Below are positions 8,820 through 18,723 of a stretch of 64,000 nt of DNA, one piece after another. The notes below the pieces were generated by a model that was given only the letters and a program-made list of their open reading frames with translations, was not told where the DNA came from and searched no databases. Made by a program: the position numbers and the translations under genes. Position 1 is the first letter of the stretch; the number at the start of each line of letters is the position of its first letter. Origin of the DNA: Hyphomicrobiales bacterium (GTDB lineage: Bacteria; Pseudomonadota; Alphaproteobacteria; Rhizobiales; Beijerinckiaceae); assembly GCA_900466745.1 (NCBI GenBank), contig UBNE01000034.1, forward strand, positions 62,194 through 126,193. Reading direction: 5' to 3'.

Positions 8820-10175
8820 TCAGGGGAGCTTGAGCTGCGGCACCTGCTTGGGCGAATTCAGGTCGAAGCTCTTGTTCAGCAGCGGGTCGCGCGCCGTGCC
8901 CTCCGAGGCGTCGAAGGCGCGGGCGCGGGTGCCCGCCACGCCGCCGGGCTGGGCGACGGCCGGGGCGGCGCCTTCGGCCGCGCCGGTGTCCGCCGCGGGC
9001 TGGGTCGAAGCCGGCGCCTCGGTGCGGTTGTCGGGAGCCGGCGGCGGCTCGACCTTGTCGATGGCGTCGGCGGGCGGCTTGCCGTTCTGCTGCGAGCGCG
9101 TCGTCTCGATCTGGCGCCAGCGCGAGACGTTGCGGTTGTGCTGATCGAGCGTCTCGGCGAAAACGTGGCCGCCGGTGCCGTCGGCGACGAAGTAGAGCTC
9201 CTTGGTGCGCGAATGGTTCACCACGGCCTCCATCGCGGCGCGGCCGGGGTTGGCGATCGGCCCCGGCGGCAGGCCGGGGATGACATAGGTGTTGTACGGC
9301 GTCGCCTGGGTGATCTCGTTGCGCTGGATCGGGCGGCCGAGCGTGCCCTTGCCGCCGACGAGGCCGTAGACGATCGTCGGGTCGGACTGCAGCCTCATCT
9401 TCTGGTTCAGGCGGTTGATGAAGACGCCGGCGACGCGCGGGCGCTCATCGGCGCGGCCGGTCTCCTTCTCGACGATCGAGGCCAGCACCACGAGGTCCTG
9501 CGGCGTCTTGATCGGCAGGTCGGCGGGGCGGCGCTCCCAGATCCGGGCCAGCACCACGCGCTGGTCGCGCGCCATGCGGTCGATGATGGCCTGGCGCGAG
9601 AAGCCGCGGGGGAAGCGATAGGTGTCCGGCAGGATCGAGCCTTCCTTGGGAACCTGGGCGATCTCGCCGGTAAGCAGGTCGTTCTCGCGCAGCCGCTCGA
9701 CGATCTGCTCGCTGGTCAGCCCCTCGGGAATGGTGATCGAATGCTCCACCACCTTGCCGCTCGAGATGATGTCGAGGATCTCCTGCGGGCTGACCCGGGC
9801 CTTGAACAGGTATTCGCCGGCCTTGAGCCTGTGCCAGTCGCCGCTGACGACCGCGGCGATGCGGAAGGAGAGCGGATGCTCGATCAGCCCCTCCCGCTGC
9901 AGCAGCTCGGCGATCTCGGTGAGGCCGCTCTCCTTCGGGATGATCAGGGCGCGGTCGCTGGTCAGCGGGCCGGGCGCCTTGCTCTGATTCGAGACGACGG
10001 CGATTCCGGCGCCGATGACGCCGGCCGCGACCAGGAGCAGCGTGAACAGGCCGCTGAGCATCGCCAGAAAGGGGCTGCGCCGGCGGCGGCGCGCCTTGGG
10101 CGGCGGCGCCGGCGGCGCTACCGGCTTGAGGGCCTCGCTCGGGCTTTTGGGGGCGACGCGGGGCGTATCGTTCAC
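8820..10175 (-). CDS. mltG: Endolytic transglycosylase MltG
   Basis: MltG cleaves nascent glycan strands in the periplasm and is thought to set glycan length. The 451-residue product has a cytoplasmic Pro/Arg-rich N-terminus, one membrane helix (about 36-62), a LysM-like region, and the YceG catalytic domain with VVLASIVEKETG and SDPTIVYGLVGGKGTLGRP. A Pro/Ala-rich tail of about 90 residues follows the domain. The GTG at 10175 (MNDTPRVAPKSP) is chosen. Open frame continues 27 codons further, but that part is Arg/Ser/Cys-rich and unlike MltG. It belongs to the mltG-yicC-gmk direction group, 134 bp from yicC. Confidence 0.9.
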   Translation of the reverse strand: MNDTPRVAPKSPSEALKPVAPPAPPPKARRRRRSPFLAMLSGLFTLLLVAAGVIGAGIAVVSNQSKAPGPLTSDRALIIPKESGLTEIAELLQREGLIEHPLSFRIAAVVSGDWHRLKAGEYLFKARVSPQEILDIISSGKVVEHSITIPEGLTSEQIVERLRENDLLTGEIAQVPKEGSILPDTYRFPRGFSRQAIIDRMARDQRVVLARIWERRPADLPIKTPQDLVVLASIVEKETGRADERPRVAGVFINRLNQKMRLQSDPTIVYGLVGGKGTLGRPIQRNEITQATPYNTYVIPGLPPGPIANPGRAAMEAVVNHSRTKELYFVADGTGGHVFAETLDQHNRNVSRWRQIETTRSQQNGKPPADAIDKVEPPPAPDNRTEAPASTQPAADTGAAEGAAPAVAQPGGVAGTRARAFDASEGTARDPLLNKSFDLNSPKQVPQLKLP

Positions 10176-10390
10176 AGTTTCAGCGCTCGCAGAACGGGAG
10201 AGACGACCTCGGCACGACGCGTCCGAAGCGCATCGGCCGGATGGAACACCGGGCACGGCGGACTCCGGAGCCGCGCCATTAGAGCCGGTTTCGTCGCGGC
10301 TGTGAACGCGGAATCATGCATTCGCCAGCACCGGGCGCGAACTCTACCCAAGATTATGGCGAAACCGCGCTGGCCGGGGCCGGAACGCCC

Positions 10391-10529
10391 CTCCGTCCTC
10401 GGGGGGCGAAGCGACGACGCAATCCAGGGGGACCGGGCTGGAGCGCCCCGCCCGATCCCCGGATTGCTTCGCGGAGCCTGCCCCCGGGCTTGCCGAAGGC
10501 AGGACGCGGGGGCTCGCAATGACGGGGAA
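10391..10529. repeat. Imperfect palindromic intergenic repeat
   Basis: Between mltG and fabF, a GCAATCCAGGGG arm is answered by CCCCGGATTGC about 30 bases later, with flanking CTCGCAATGACGGGG. This resembles the widespread rhizobial intergenic palindromes with 'GCAATGACG' ends. The rest of the 376-bp gap shows no convincing gene. Confidence 0.55.
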
Positions 10530-10551
10530 GATATGCCCGATGCGCGAACCT

Positions 10552-11844
<1,293 letters not shown>

Positions 11845-11932
11845 GATACCTTCTGCGGGAAACGGCCCCGGAGGGCCGATCGGAAGCCGGGACCGGCGTT
11901 CTTGATCAGGCGCCGTTGATCAGCGCTGTCGA

Positions 11933-12169
11933 TCAGGCGCTTTTGGCCGACAGGAACTTGACCGCGTCGCCGACCGTCACGATCGTCTCGGCCGCGTCGT
12001 CCGGGATCTCGACGCCGAACTCTTCCTCGAAGGCCATGACGAGCTCGACGGTGTCGAGGCTGTCCGCGCCCAGGTCCTCGATGAAGTTGGCGCTATCGAC
12101 GACCTTCTCGGGCTCGACGCCGAGGTGCTCGACCACGATCTTCTTCACGCGCTCGGCGACATCGCTCAT
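11933..12169 (-). CDS. acpP: Acyl carrier protein
   Basis: This 78-residue acidic protein begins [18 protein letters not shown] and has the phosphopantetheine site [10 protein letters not shown] with Ser37. It carries the growing acyl chain for the Fab enzymes and for lipid A synthesis. The ATG at 12169 follows AAGGAAGAG at good spacing. Reading the frame further upstream gives an Arg-rich stretch unlike ACP. It lies between fabG and fabF with its own 257-bp upstream gap and likely promoter, as expected for a very highly expressed gene. Confidence 0.97.
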   Translation of the reverse strand: MSDVAERVKKIVVEHLGVEPEKVVDSANFIEDLGADSLDTVELVMAFEEEFGVEIPDDAAETIVTVGDAVKFLSAKSA

Positions 12170-12286
12170 GAGTCTCTTCCTTAGAAACTGGAAACGCATC
12201 GCGGATTCGCGACGCGCATATGGATCTTCATTCCGCCCCGCCGCGCCATCGGAATGATGCCCGCGATCCGGAAAGCTCGAAGCCTG

Positions 12287-12315
12287 CACAAACGCAACAA
12301 CCGGGTTTTCGTCAA
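12287..12315 (-). promoter_or_regulatory. Candidate acpP promoter
   Basis: On the minus strand CTTGACG gives a full -35 match (TTGACG), followed after 17 bases by TTTGTG, a weak -10. It lies about 120 bases before acpP. The -35 is typical of alphaproteobacterial housekeeping promoters; the -10 is doubtful. Confidence 0.38.
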
Positions 12316-12426
12316 GTCCCCGGGCGTTCGAAAGGCAGAGCGACGGCGCTAGTTAACACACCCTGTCCACAGTGGCGAGAGCGTAAAACCGCTTCTGGAG
12401 AGCGTCCAGAATGCACCGTAACCCAT

Positions 12427-13164
12427 TCAGATCATAGCCATTCCGCCATTGACATGAAGCGTCTGGCCGGTGACGTAGCCGGCTTCCTCGCTGGCGAGAT
12501 AGGCGACCGCCGCCGCGATGTCGGCGCCGGAGCCGAGGCGGCCCATCGGCACGTCGGCGAGGATGCCCTCGCGCTGCTTCTCGGTCAGGACCTGCGTCAT
12601 CGGTGACTCGATGAATCCCGGCGAGACGACGTTGACGGTGATGTTGCGGCTCGCGACCTCGGCGGCCAGCGCCTTCGACATGCCGATCAGCCCCGCCTTG
12701 GCGGCGGCGTAGTTGCCCTGCCCCGGATTGCCGGTGGTGCCGACGACGGAGCCGATCGCGACGATTCGGCCGTAGCGCCGGCGCATCATCGACTTCACGG
12801 CCGCGCGCGAGAGGCGGAACGCCGCGGTCAGGTTGACGGCGAGCACGCTGTCCCAATCCTCGTCCTTGAGGCGCAGGAACAGGTTGTCGCGGGTGATGCC
12901 GGCATTGTTGACCAGGATGTCGAGCCCGCCGAGCTTCTCCTCGGCGGCCGGCACCAGCGCCTCGACCGAATCCCTGTCGGCGAGGTTGCAGGGCGCGACC
13001 ACGACCCGCTCGCCGAGCTCGGCGGCGAGCGTCTCCAACGCCTCGGCCCGCGTGCCGGAGATCGCGACGCTCGCGCCCTGGGCGTGGAGGGTCCTTGCGA
13101 TGGCGCCGCCGAGGCCGCCGGTCGCGCCGGTGACCAGGGCCTTGCGGCCGGTCAGATCAAACAT
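12427..13164 (-). CDS. fabG: 3-oxoacyl-ACP reductase FabG
   Basis: An NADPH-dependent reductase of the fatty-acid cycle. The 245-residue short-chain dehydrogenase has the cofactor motif TGATGGLG (about 12-19), NNAG (85-88), and the catalytic Ser138, Tyr151 and Lys155 (YAAAK). Identity as the housekeeping FabG follows from its place between fabD (66 bp upstream) and acpP. It is distinct from the SDR at 23.7 kb. Confidence 0.95.
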   Translation of the reverse strand: MFDLTGRKALVTGATGGLGGAIARTLHAQGASVAISGTRAEALETLAAELGERVVVAPCNLADRDSVEALVPAAEEKLGGLDILVNNAGITRDNLFLRLKDEDWDSVLAVNLTAAFRLSRAAVKSMMRRRYGRIVAIGSVVGTTGNPGQGNYAAAKAGLIGMSKALAAEVASRNITVNVVSPGFIESPMTQVLTEKQREGILADVPMGRLGSGADIAAAVAYLASEEAGYVTGQTLHVNGGMAMI

Positions 13165-13230
13165 GTCTACTCCCCTTCTGCGGCCTTCTGCCGTGCATGC
13201 GCATCCGCCTTCCGAGGCGGGGCGCGGTCG

Positions 13231-14175
13231 TCAGCCCCTGCGGGCCTTGTAGGCCGCGATGTCGTCGGCGCTGCCGACCGAAGCCGTCGCGACGCCGGCG
13301 GCGATGCGCTTGACCAGCCCGGCGAGCACCTTGCCGCTGCCGAGCTCGACGAAATCGTTGACGCCGGCCGCCGCCATCGCCTGCACGCATTCGCGCCAGC
13401 GCACGGTGCCGGTGACCTGCGCCACCAGCGAGGCGCGGATCGCCTCCGGCTCGCTCAGCGGCGCGGCGCCGACATTGGCCATCACCGGCACGACGGGCGC
13501 CTGCATCGCGACCGTCGCCAGGGCCTGCCGCATCGCCTCGGCCGCCGGCTGCATCAGCGCGCAGTGGAAGGGCGCCGAGACCGGCAGCAGCATGGCCCGC
13601 TTGACGCCGCGCTCGGTCGCGAGCGCGATGGCGCGGTCGATCGCCGCCTTCGCGCCGGAGAGCACGACCTGGCCGCCGCCATTGTCGTTGGCCGCCTCGC
13701 AGACCTCGCCCTGCGCGGCGGCCGCCGCGATCTCGCGGGCAAGGTCGAGCTCGGCGCCGAGCAGCGCTGCCATGGCGCCCTGCCCCGCCGGCACCGCCTG
13801 CTGCATGGCGTCGCCGCGGATGCGCAGCAGGCGCGCGGCGTCGGCGACCGAGAAGGTGCCGGCCGCCGCCAGCGCCGAATATTCGCCGAGCGAATGCCCC
13901 GCGACGAAAGCGGCGTCGCGCGCCAGGTCCAGCCCGGCCTCCGCTTCGAGCACGCGCACCACCGCCAGGCTCGCCGCCATCAGCGCCGGCTGGGCGTTGG
14001 CCGTCAGCGTCAGCTCCTCGGACGGCCCCTCCCACATCAGCGCGGAGAGCTTCTGCGACAGGGCCGCATCGACCTCGTCGAACACCGCCTTCGCCGCCGG
14101 GAAGGTTTCGGCCAGGCTCTTGCCCATGCCGACGGCTTGGGAGCCCTGCCCGGGAAAGATGAAGGCTGTCGTCAT
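13231..14175 (-). CDS. fabD: Malonyl-CoA:ACP transacylase FabD
   Basis: Loads malonate onto ACP. The 314-residue protein begins MTTAFIFPGQGSQAVGMG, with catalytic Ser95 in GHSLGEYSAL and His204 in SAPFHCALM. It heads the minus-strand fab cluster. A 434-bp gap separates it from the divergent rpsF operon. Confidence 0.95.
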   Translation of the reverse strand: MTTAFIFPGQGSQAVGMGKSLAETFPAAKAVFDEVDAALSQKLSALMWEGPSEELTLTANAQPALMAASLAVVRVLEAEAGLDLARDAAFVAGHSLGEYSALAAAGTFSVADAARLLRIRGDAMQQAVPAGQGAMAALLGAELDLAREIAAAAAQGEVCEAANDNGGGQVVLSGAKAAIDRAIALATERGVKRAMLLPVSAPFHCALMQPAAEAMRQALATVAMQAPVVPVMANVGAAPLSEPEAIRASLVAQVTGTVRWRECVQAMAAAGVNDFVELGSGKVLAGLVKRIAAGVATASVGSADDIAAYKARRG

Positions 14176-14302
14176 GTCCGGAACGCCTCGTCCTTAATGT
14201 TTTCTGTCTTTGTGACGGGGCTGTCACAACGGTTTTGCCGCCAAGTCAAGCTTGGAGCCCGGATTTTCCGCTGCGCGAGCGGGTTTCGGTGCCAGATTCC
14301 GG

Positions 14303-14331
14303 TTGCCATTGCGGCGCGGACACTGTAACGA
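14303..14331 (+). promoter_or_regulatory. Candidate rpsF operon promoter
   Basis: TTGCCA, a 17-base spacer and TAACGA on the plus strand lie about 280 bases before rpsF in the fabD/rpsF divergent gap. The long leader would include a palindromic repeat (14451-14500), so a second promoter nearer rpsF is possible. Confidence 0.35.
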
Positions 14332-14450
14332 CCGCCTCCTGCTTGTTCGGCCGGAGGCTGAACGGATGGCGCTCGCCCGCAAGGACGGGCGCAGGTTCCT
14401 CAGATCACCGCGTGTCCGACAGGACGCGATAACGGTGATCGGGCTTTGTC

Positions 14451-14500
14451 GTCGCATCGGATTTTCCGAAAAGTGGAATCCACCTTTCGGCCGAGGCGAC
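14451..14500. repeat. Palindromic repeat, CCGAAAAGTGG type
   Basis: GCATCGG...CCGAAAAGTGG is mirrored by CCACCTTTCGGCCGAGGC. The core hairpin resembles the element at 27243-27288 and a well-known rhizobial intergenic repeat. It lies in the rpsF leader region. Confidence 0.6.
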
Positions 14501-14609
14501 AGAACCGGCATCCCGTGTCTCCGCCTTCGAATGAAATCCTGTCGGGCCTTATCCAGGGCTCGAAGGGCTCCGCGCCGGACGAAGCAGGGTGAAACAAGGA
14601 AGGCCACAT

Positions 14610-15044
14610 ATGGCATTGTACGAGCATGTGCTGCTCGCGCGGCAGGATGTCAGCGCGCAGCAGGTCGAGGCTCTTGTCGAGCAGTTCAAGAGCGTGATCG
14701 AGGCGAATGGCGGCGCCATCCGCAAGGTCGAGTACTGGGGCGTCAAGTCCCTCGGCTACCGCATCCGGAAGAACCGCAAGGCGCATTACACGCTGCTGAA
14801 CATCGAGGGCCCCTCCGCCGCCGTGCTGGAGATGGAGCGCCAGATGCGCATCAACGAGGACATCCTGCGCTTCATGACCATCAAGGTCGAGGAGCTGGAG
14901 GAAGGCCCGTCCGCGATGCTGCAGAAGCGCGACCGCGACGACCGCCCCGAGCGCGGCGGCGACCGTTTCGAGCGCGGCCCGCGCCGCGACCGTCCGCGCC
15001 GCGAGGACGAAGCGACCACCGAAACCGCCGAAGCGGAGGCCTGA
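14610..15044 (+). CDS. rpsF: 30S ribosomal protein S6
   Basis: The S6 fold (about residues 1-95) binds S18 and 16S rRNA in the platform. The 144-residue product starts [20 protein letters not shown] and has [16 protein letters not shown]. After about residue 105 comes an Arg/Asp/Glu-rich tail, longer than E. coli S6 before modification but typical of Alphaproteobacteria. The ATG at 14610 has AAGGAAGG 6 bases upstream. rpsR follows after 3 bases. Confidence 0.96.
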   Translation: MALYEHVLLARQDVSAQQVEALVEQFKSVIEANGGAIRKVEYWGVKSLGYRIRKNRKAHYTLLNIEGPSAAVLEMERQMRINEDILRFMTIKVEELEEGPSAMLQKRDRDDRPERGGDRFERGPRRDRPRREDEATTETAEAEA

Positions 15045-15047
15045 TCC

Positions 15048-15293
15048 ATGTCGACTGCATCCGCCGGCGCCCGCCGCCCCTTCTTCCGCCGCCGCAAGTC
15101 CTGCCCGTTCTCGGGCGAGGGCGCGCCGAAGATCGACTACAAGGACGTCCGCCTGCTCTCGCGCTACATCTCCGAGCGCGGCAAGATCGTGCCGTCCCGC
15201 ATCACGGCGGTTTCCGCCAAGAAGCAGCGCGAGCTCGCCCAGGCGATCAAGCGCGCCCGCTTCCTCGGCCTGCTGCCCTACGTCATCCGCTGA
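15048..15293 (+). CDS. rpsR: 30S ribosomal protein S18
   Basis: An 81-residue basic protein with [39 protein letters not shown] and [13 protein letters not shown], the S18 pattern. It pairs with S6 in the 30S platform and is co-translated with it. The CPFS cysteine is retained. Confidence 0.97.
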   Translation: MSTASAGARRPFFRRRKSCPFSGEGAPKIDYKDVRLLSRYISERGKIVPSRITAVSAKKQRELAQAIKRARFLGLLPYVIR

Positions 15294-15325
15294 TCCGTCC
15301 ATTCGGATCCGGATACTGACAATTT

Positions 15326-15349
15326 CCGGAGGCGCCCCGGCGCCTCCGG
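15326..15349 (+). other. GC-rich hairpin after rpsR
   Basis: CCGGAGGCGCC and GGCGCCTCCGG are perfect inverted arms separated by two bases. There is no U-tract. It may limit read-through from the ribosomal genes into the downstream membrane-protein gene, or protect the rpsR 3' end. Confidence 0.5.
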
Positions 15350-15470
15350 CTCTCGCATTCAAGACCAACCAGTCGCCCGGCGGTGAGACTCCTCCGGGTT
15401 CGTTGAGGCCAAGGGCCTCTCACCCTGCCGCGCCGGAAGGCGTGCGAGCAGCGGGACAGCAGGACGGACC

Positions 15471-16418
15471 ATGATTCCGATTGTCGGCATCGGCGCGGGC
15501 CTCGTATCGGCCCTGCTCTTCTCAGTGGTGATCACCGGATCGCCGCTGGCGGCCCTGCTGTATTCGGCCGCTCCCCTGCCGATCTTCATCGCATCGCTGG
15601 GCTGGAACCACCGCTCCGGGCTGTTCGCCACGGTTGCGGGCGCGCTCGCGGTCGCCGTGGCGCTGGCGCCGACAGGCGGCGTGGCCTTCGCGCTGATCAT
15701 CGGCCTGCCGGCCTGGTGGATCGCCTATCTCGCCTTGCTCGCCCGCACGGACGCCCAGGGCGCCGTCGAATGGTATCCGCTCGGCAACCTCATGGTCTGG
15801 ATCGCGGCCACCGCCGCGCTCGCCACCGTCGGCAGCGCGCTGGTGATGACCACCGACTACGAGACCTACCGCTCGGTGATCGCCCGGATGATCGAGAGCC
15901 TGCTGAACGAGATGGTGCGCGGGCGGCTGATCTCCCTGCCGGCGGATCTCGAGATCGGCGAGCTGGCTCACAGCCTGGCGCCGGCCGTGCCGCTCGGCAT
16001 CGGCGCCTCCTTCGTCACGACCATCACCGCCAATCTCTGGCTCGCGGCGCGGGCGGTGAAGGTCTCGGGCCGGCTGCCCCGACCCTGGCCCTTCATCCCC
16101 GCGACGGCGCTGCCGCGCACGGGGCTGCTGCTGCTCCTGCTCGCAGCCGCCCTCGCCGCGCTCGGCGGCTTCGTCGGCCTCGCGGCGACGGCCTTCGCCG
16201 GCGCGCTGCTCGCCGCCTTCATGTTCAGCGGGCTTTGCCTGCTGCACGACATCTCGCGCGGCCGCCCCTGGCGGGCGCCGATGCTGATCTCGGTCTATGT
16301 CGCGCTCGTCGTGATGCAGGCCGTGCTGACACCGCTGCTCGCGCTCATCGGGCTGGCCGACTCGCTGTTCGGCCTGCGCAGGCGGGCGGCGTTGCCTCCT
16401 CCGCCCAGCCGAACCTGA
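15471..16418 (+). CDS. DUF2232 membrane protein
   Basis: This 315-residue protein has about eight hydrophobic segments and no recognisable catalytic motif. DUF2232 (YybS-like) genes sit between rpsR and rplI across many Alphaproteobacteria, and the position and topology match. Function is unknown. A late loop, [12 protein letters not shown], precedes the last helices. The gene begins 177 bp after rpsR and ends 32 bp before rplI, so it probably shares the ribosomal transcript. Confidence 0.85.
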   Translation: MIPIVGIGAGLVSALLFSVVITGSPLAALLYSAAPLPIFIASLGWNHRSGLFATVAGALAVAVALAPTGGVAFALIIGLPAWWIAYLALLARTDAQGAVEWYPLGNLMVWIAATAALATVGSALVMTTDYETYRSVIARMIESLLNEMVRGRLISLPADLEIGELAHSLAPAVPLGIGASFVTTITANLWLAARAVKVSGRLPRPWPFIPATALPRTGLLLLLLAAALAALGGFVGLAATAFAGALLAAFMFSGLCLLHDISRGRPWRAPMLISVYVALVVMQAVLTPLLALIGLADSLFGLRRRAALPPPPSRT

Positions 16419-16450
16419 CATCCGCATACCGAACCCAAGGAGAAGACAAA

Positions 16451-17014
16451 ATGGAAGTGATCCTGCTCGAACGCGTCGCCAAGCTCGGCCAGATGGGCGA
16501 CGTCGTCCGCGTCCGCGACGGCTTCGGCCGCAATTTCCTGCTCGCCCGCGGCAAGGCGCTGCGCGCCACCGAGGAGAACAAGAAGCGCTTCGAGAGCCAG
16601 AAGCTCGAGCTCGAGACCCGCAACCTCGAGCTGAAGTCGGAAGCCGATGCCGTCGCCGAGCGCCTCGACGGCCAGACCGTCGTGATCCTGCGCCAGTCGG
16701 GCGAGTCCGGCGTGCTCTACGGCTCGGTCTCGACCCGCGACATCGCCGAGGCCCTCTCGGCCGAAGGCTTCAAGGTCGCCCGCAGCCAGGTGACGCTGAA
16801 CCACCCGATCAAGACGCTCGGCCTGCACACCGTCCCGGTGGTGCTGCACCCGGAAGTCGCCGTCACGGTCACGGTCAACGTCGCCCGCTCGGCCGAGGAG
16901 GCCGACCGCCAGGCCGCCGGCGAGAACGTCACGGCCCGCGAGGAGTTCGATCTCGACGATCTCGGCCTCGAGGTCGGCGCGGCGCTGGCCGAGGCGGGCG
17001 ACGACGATCGCTGA
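16451..17014 (+). CDS. rplI: 50S ribosomal protein L9
   Basis: The N-terminal rRNA-binding domain reads [37 protein letters not shown] long connecting helix and the C-terminal domain (about 75-150) follow. The 187-residue length exceeds E. coli L9 because of an acidic C-terminal tail (residues about 150-187), usual in this class. It is preceded by AAGGAG and followed by a strong terminator at 17042, closing the rpsF-rpsR-DUF2232-rplI unit. Confidence 0.96.
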   Translation: MEVILLERVAKLGQMGDVVRVRDGFGRNFLLARGKALRATEENKKRFESQKLELETRNLELKSEADAVAERLDGQTVVILRQSGESGVLYGSVSTRDIAEALSAEGFKVARSQVTLNHPIKTLGLHTVPVVLHPEVAVTVTVNVARSAEEADRQAAGENVTAREEFDLDDLGLEVGAALAEAGDDDR

Positions 17015-17041
17015 GCCGAACCGCTCGGACGACGAGTCAAG

Positions 17042-17068
17042 GGCGCCGTGGCAACACGGCGCCTTTTT
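17042..17068 (+). terminator. Rho-independent terminator of the rpsF-rplI operon
   Basis: GGCGCCGTG and CACGGCGCC make a perfect 9-bp stem capped by a GCAA tetraloop, directly followed by TTTTT. It lies 28 bases after the rplI stop. This is the clearest intrinsic terminator in the window. Confidence 0.93.
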
Positions 17069-17203
17069 CGTTCCATGGCCTGTGCAAAGGGGTGGATCAT
17101 GCAAGACCCTACTGGCAGGAGCTGGCGCGGTGATACTCTAGGACCATCCCGACTCAGTTGCCGTCGTGCGCCCGTCCCCGGCGGGCCTATGGCGGCGCGA
17201 AAA

Positions 17204-17223
17204 AAGTAAGTAAACGCTTACTT
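17204..17223. promoter_or_regulatory. Operator-like palindrome upstream of dnaB
   Basis: AAGTAAG, six bases and CTTACTT form a perfect 7+7 inverted repeat, AT-rich amid GC-rich DNA. It ends 12 bases before the dnaB ATG and 3 bases before its AAGG ribosome-binding site. Layout resembles a TetR-type operator or a 5'UTR structure; no regulator is identified. Confidence 0.5.
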
Positions 17224-17235
17224 ATCAAGGCAGTC

Positions 17236-18723
17236 ATGGCCACCGCTACCGCCCTCGTCGCCCGCCTCGACAACCGCGAGGCCGAATATCGCGTCCAGCC
17301 TCACAACATCGAGGCGGAGCAGGCGCTGCTCGGCGCGATCCTGGTCAACAACGACGCCTTCTACCGCGTCTCCGACTTCCTGCTGCCGGAGCATTTCTTC
17401 GAGCCGATCCATCAGCGCGTCTTCGAGCTGACGGGAAGCCTGATCCGGGCCGGCAAGATCGCGACGCCGATCACGCTCAAGACCTTCGTCAACGACCTCG
17501 ACCTCGGCGAGATCACGCCGAGCCAGTATCTCGCCCGCCTCGCCGCCGAGGCGACGACCGTCATCAATGCCGGCGATTACGGCCGCACGATCTACGACCT
17601 CGCCATCCGCCGCCAGCTCATCGGCGTCGGCGAGTATCTGGTCAACGTCGCCTATGACGCCCCCGTCGAGATGGCGCCGCGCGAGCAGATCGAGGATGCC
17701 GAGCGCAAGCTCTACGAGCTCGCGGAAAAGGGCCGCTACGAGGGCGGCTTCCAGAAATTCGACGGGGCGCTGCGCCTCGCCATCGACATGGCGGCCAGTG
17801 CCTATCAGCGCGCCGGCGGCCTCTCCGGCATCTCGACGGGGCTGCGCGACGTCGACCAGCGCATGGGCGGCCTGCAGCGCTCCGACCTGCTCGTCCTCGC
17901 CGGCCGCCCGGCGATGGGCAAGACCTCGCTCGCCACCAACATCGCCTTCAACATCGCCAAGGCCTGGCGCGGCGAGCGCCAGGAGGACGGGTCGATCAAG
18001 ACGGTCGACGGCGGCGTGGTCGGCTTCTTCTCCCTCGAAATGTCGGCCGACCAGCTCGCCACCCGCGTCGTCGCCGAGCAGTCGGGCATCTCCTCCTACA
18101 AGATCAGGCAGGGCCGCATCACCGAGGCCGACTTCGCCCGGCTGACCGACGTCGCCGCCCAGATCGAGAAGCTGCCGCTCTATATCGACCAGACCGGCGG
18201 CATCTCGATCGCCCAGCTCATGGCCCGCGCCCGGCGCCTCAAGCGCCAGAAGGGGCTCGACGTCCTGTTCATCGACTATCTCCAGCTCCTTTCCGGCTCG
18301 TCCAAGAACAACCAGAACCGCGTGCAGGAGCTGACCGAGATCACCACCAGCCTGAAGGCGCTGGCCAAGGAGCTCAACGTCCCGATCGTCGCGCTCTCGC
18401 AGCTCTCGCGCCAGGTCGAGAACCGCGACGACAAGCGCCCCCAGCTCGCCGATCTGCGCGAATCCGGCTCGATCGAGCAGGATGCCGACGTGGTGATGTT
18501 CGTCTATCGCGAGGAGTACTATCTCAAGGGCAAGGAGCCGCGCCCCGGCACCGAGGAGCACAACAGATGGCAGATCGAGATGGAGGCCGCCCACGGCCTC
18601 GCCGAGCTGATCATCGGCAAGCAGCGCCACGGCCCGACCGGCACCGTCGCCTTGCAGTTCGACGCCGATGTGACACGCTTCTCCGACCGCGCCGACGAAC
18701 TCCATCTCCCGGACCGTGAATGA
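17236..18723 (+). CDS. dnaB: Replicative DNA helicase DnaB
   Basis: The hexameric helicase that drives the replication fork. The 495-residue product has the N-terminal helical domain (HNIEAEQALLGAILVNNDAF) and the RecA-like domain with Walker A GRPAMGKTS (about 223-231). It also has VGFFSLEMSADQLATR, Walker B LFIDYLQL, and SQLSRQVENRDDKRPQLADLRESGSIEQDADVV. The ATG at 17236 has AAGG 5 bases upstream. The frame stays open before it but crosses the palindrome. No intein is present. It overlaps alr by four bases. Confidence 0.96.
   Translation: MATATALVARLDNREAEYRVQPHNIEAEQALLGAILVNNDAFYRVSDFLLPEHFFEPIHQRVFELTGSLIRAGKIATPITLKTFVNDLDLGEITPSQYLARLAAEATTVINAGDYGRTIYDLAIRRQLIGVGEYLVNVAYDAPVEMAPREQIEDAERKLYELAEKGRYEGGFQKFDGALRLAIDMAASAYQRAGGLSGISTGLRDVDQRMGGLQRSDLLVLAGRPAMGKTSLATNIAFNIAKAWRGERQEDGSIKTVDGGVVGFFSLEMSADQLATRVVAEQSGISSYKIRQGRITEADFARLTDVAAQIEKLPLYIDQTGGISIAQLMARARRLKRQKGLDVLFIDYLQLLSGSSKNNQNRVQELTEITTSLKALAKELNVPIVALSQLSRQVENRDDKRPQLADLRESGSIEQDADVVMFVYREEYYLKGKEPRPGTEEHNRWQIEMEAAHGLAELIIGKQRHGPTGTVALQFDADVTRFSDRADELHLPDRE

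Noticed and set aside
12395-12410. CTGTCCACA near 12392 as a DnaA box or origin element
   Set aside because: It matches the consensus at only about seven of nine positions, is single, and has no AT-rich unwinding region or clustered boxes nearby.
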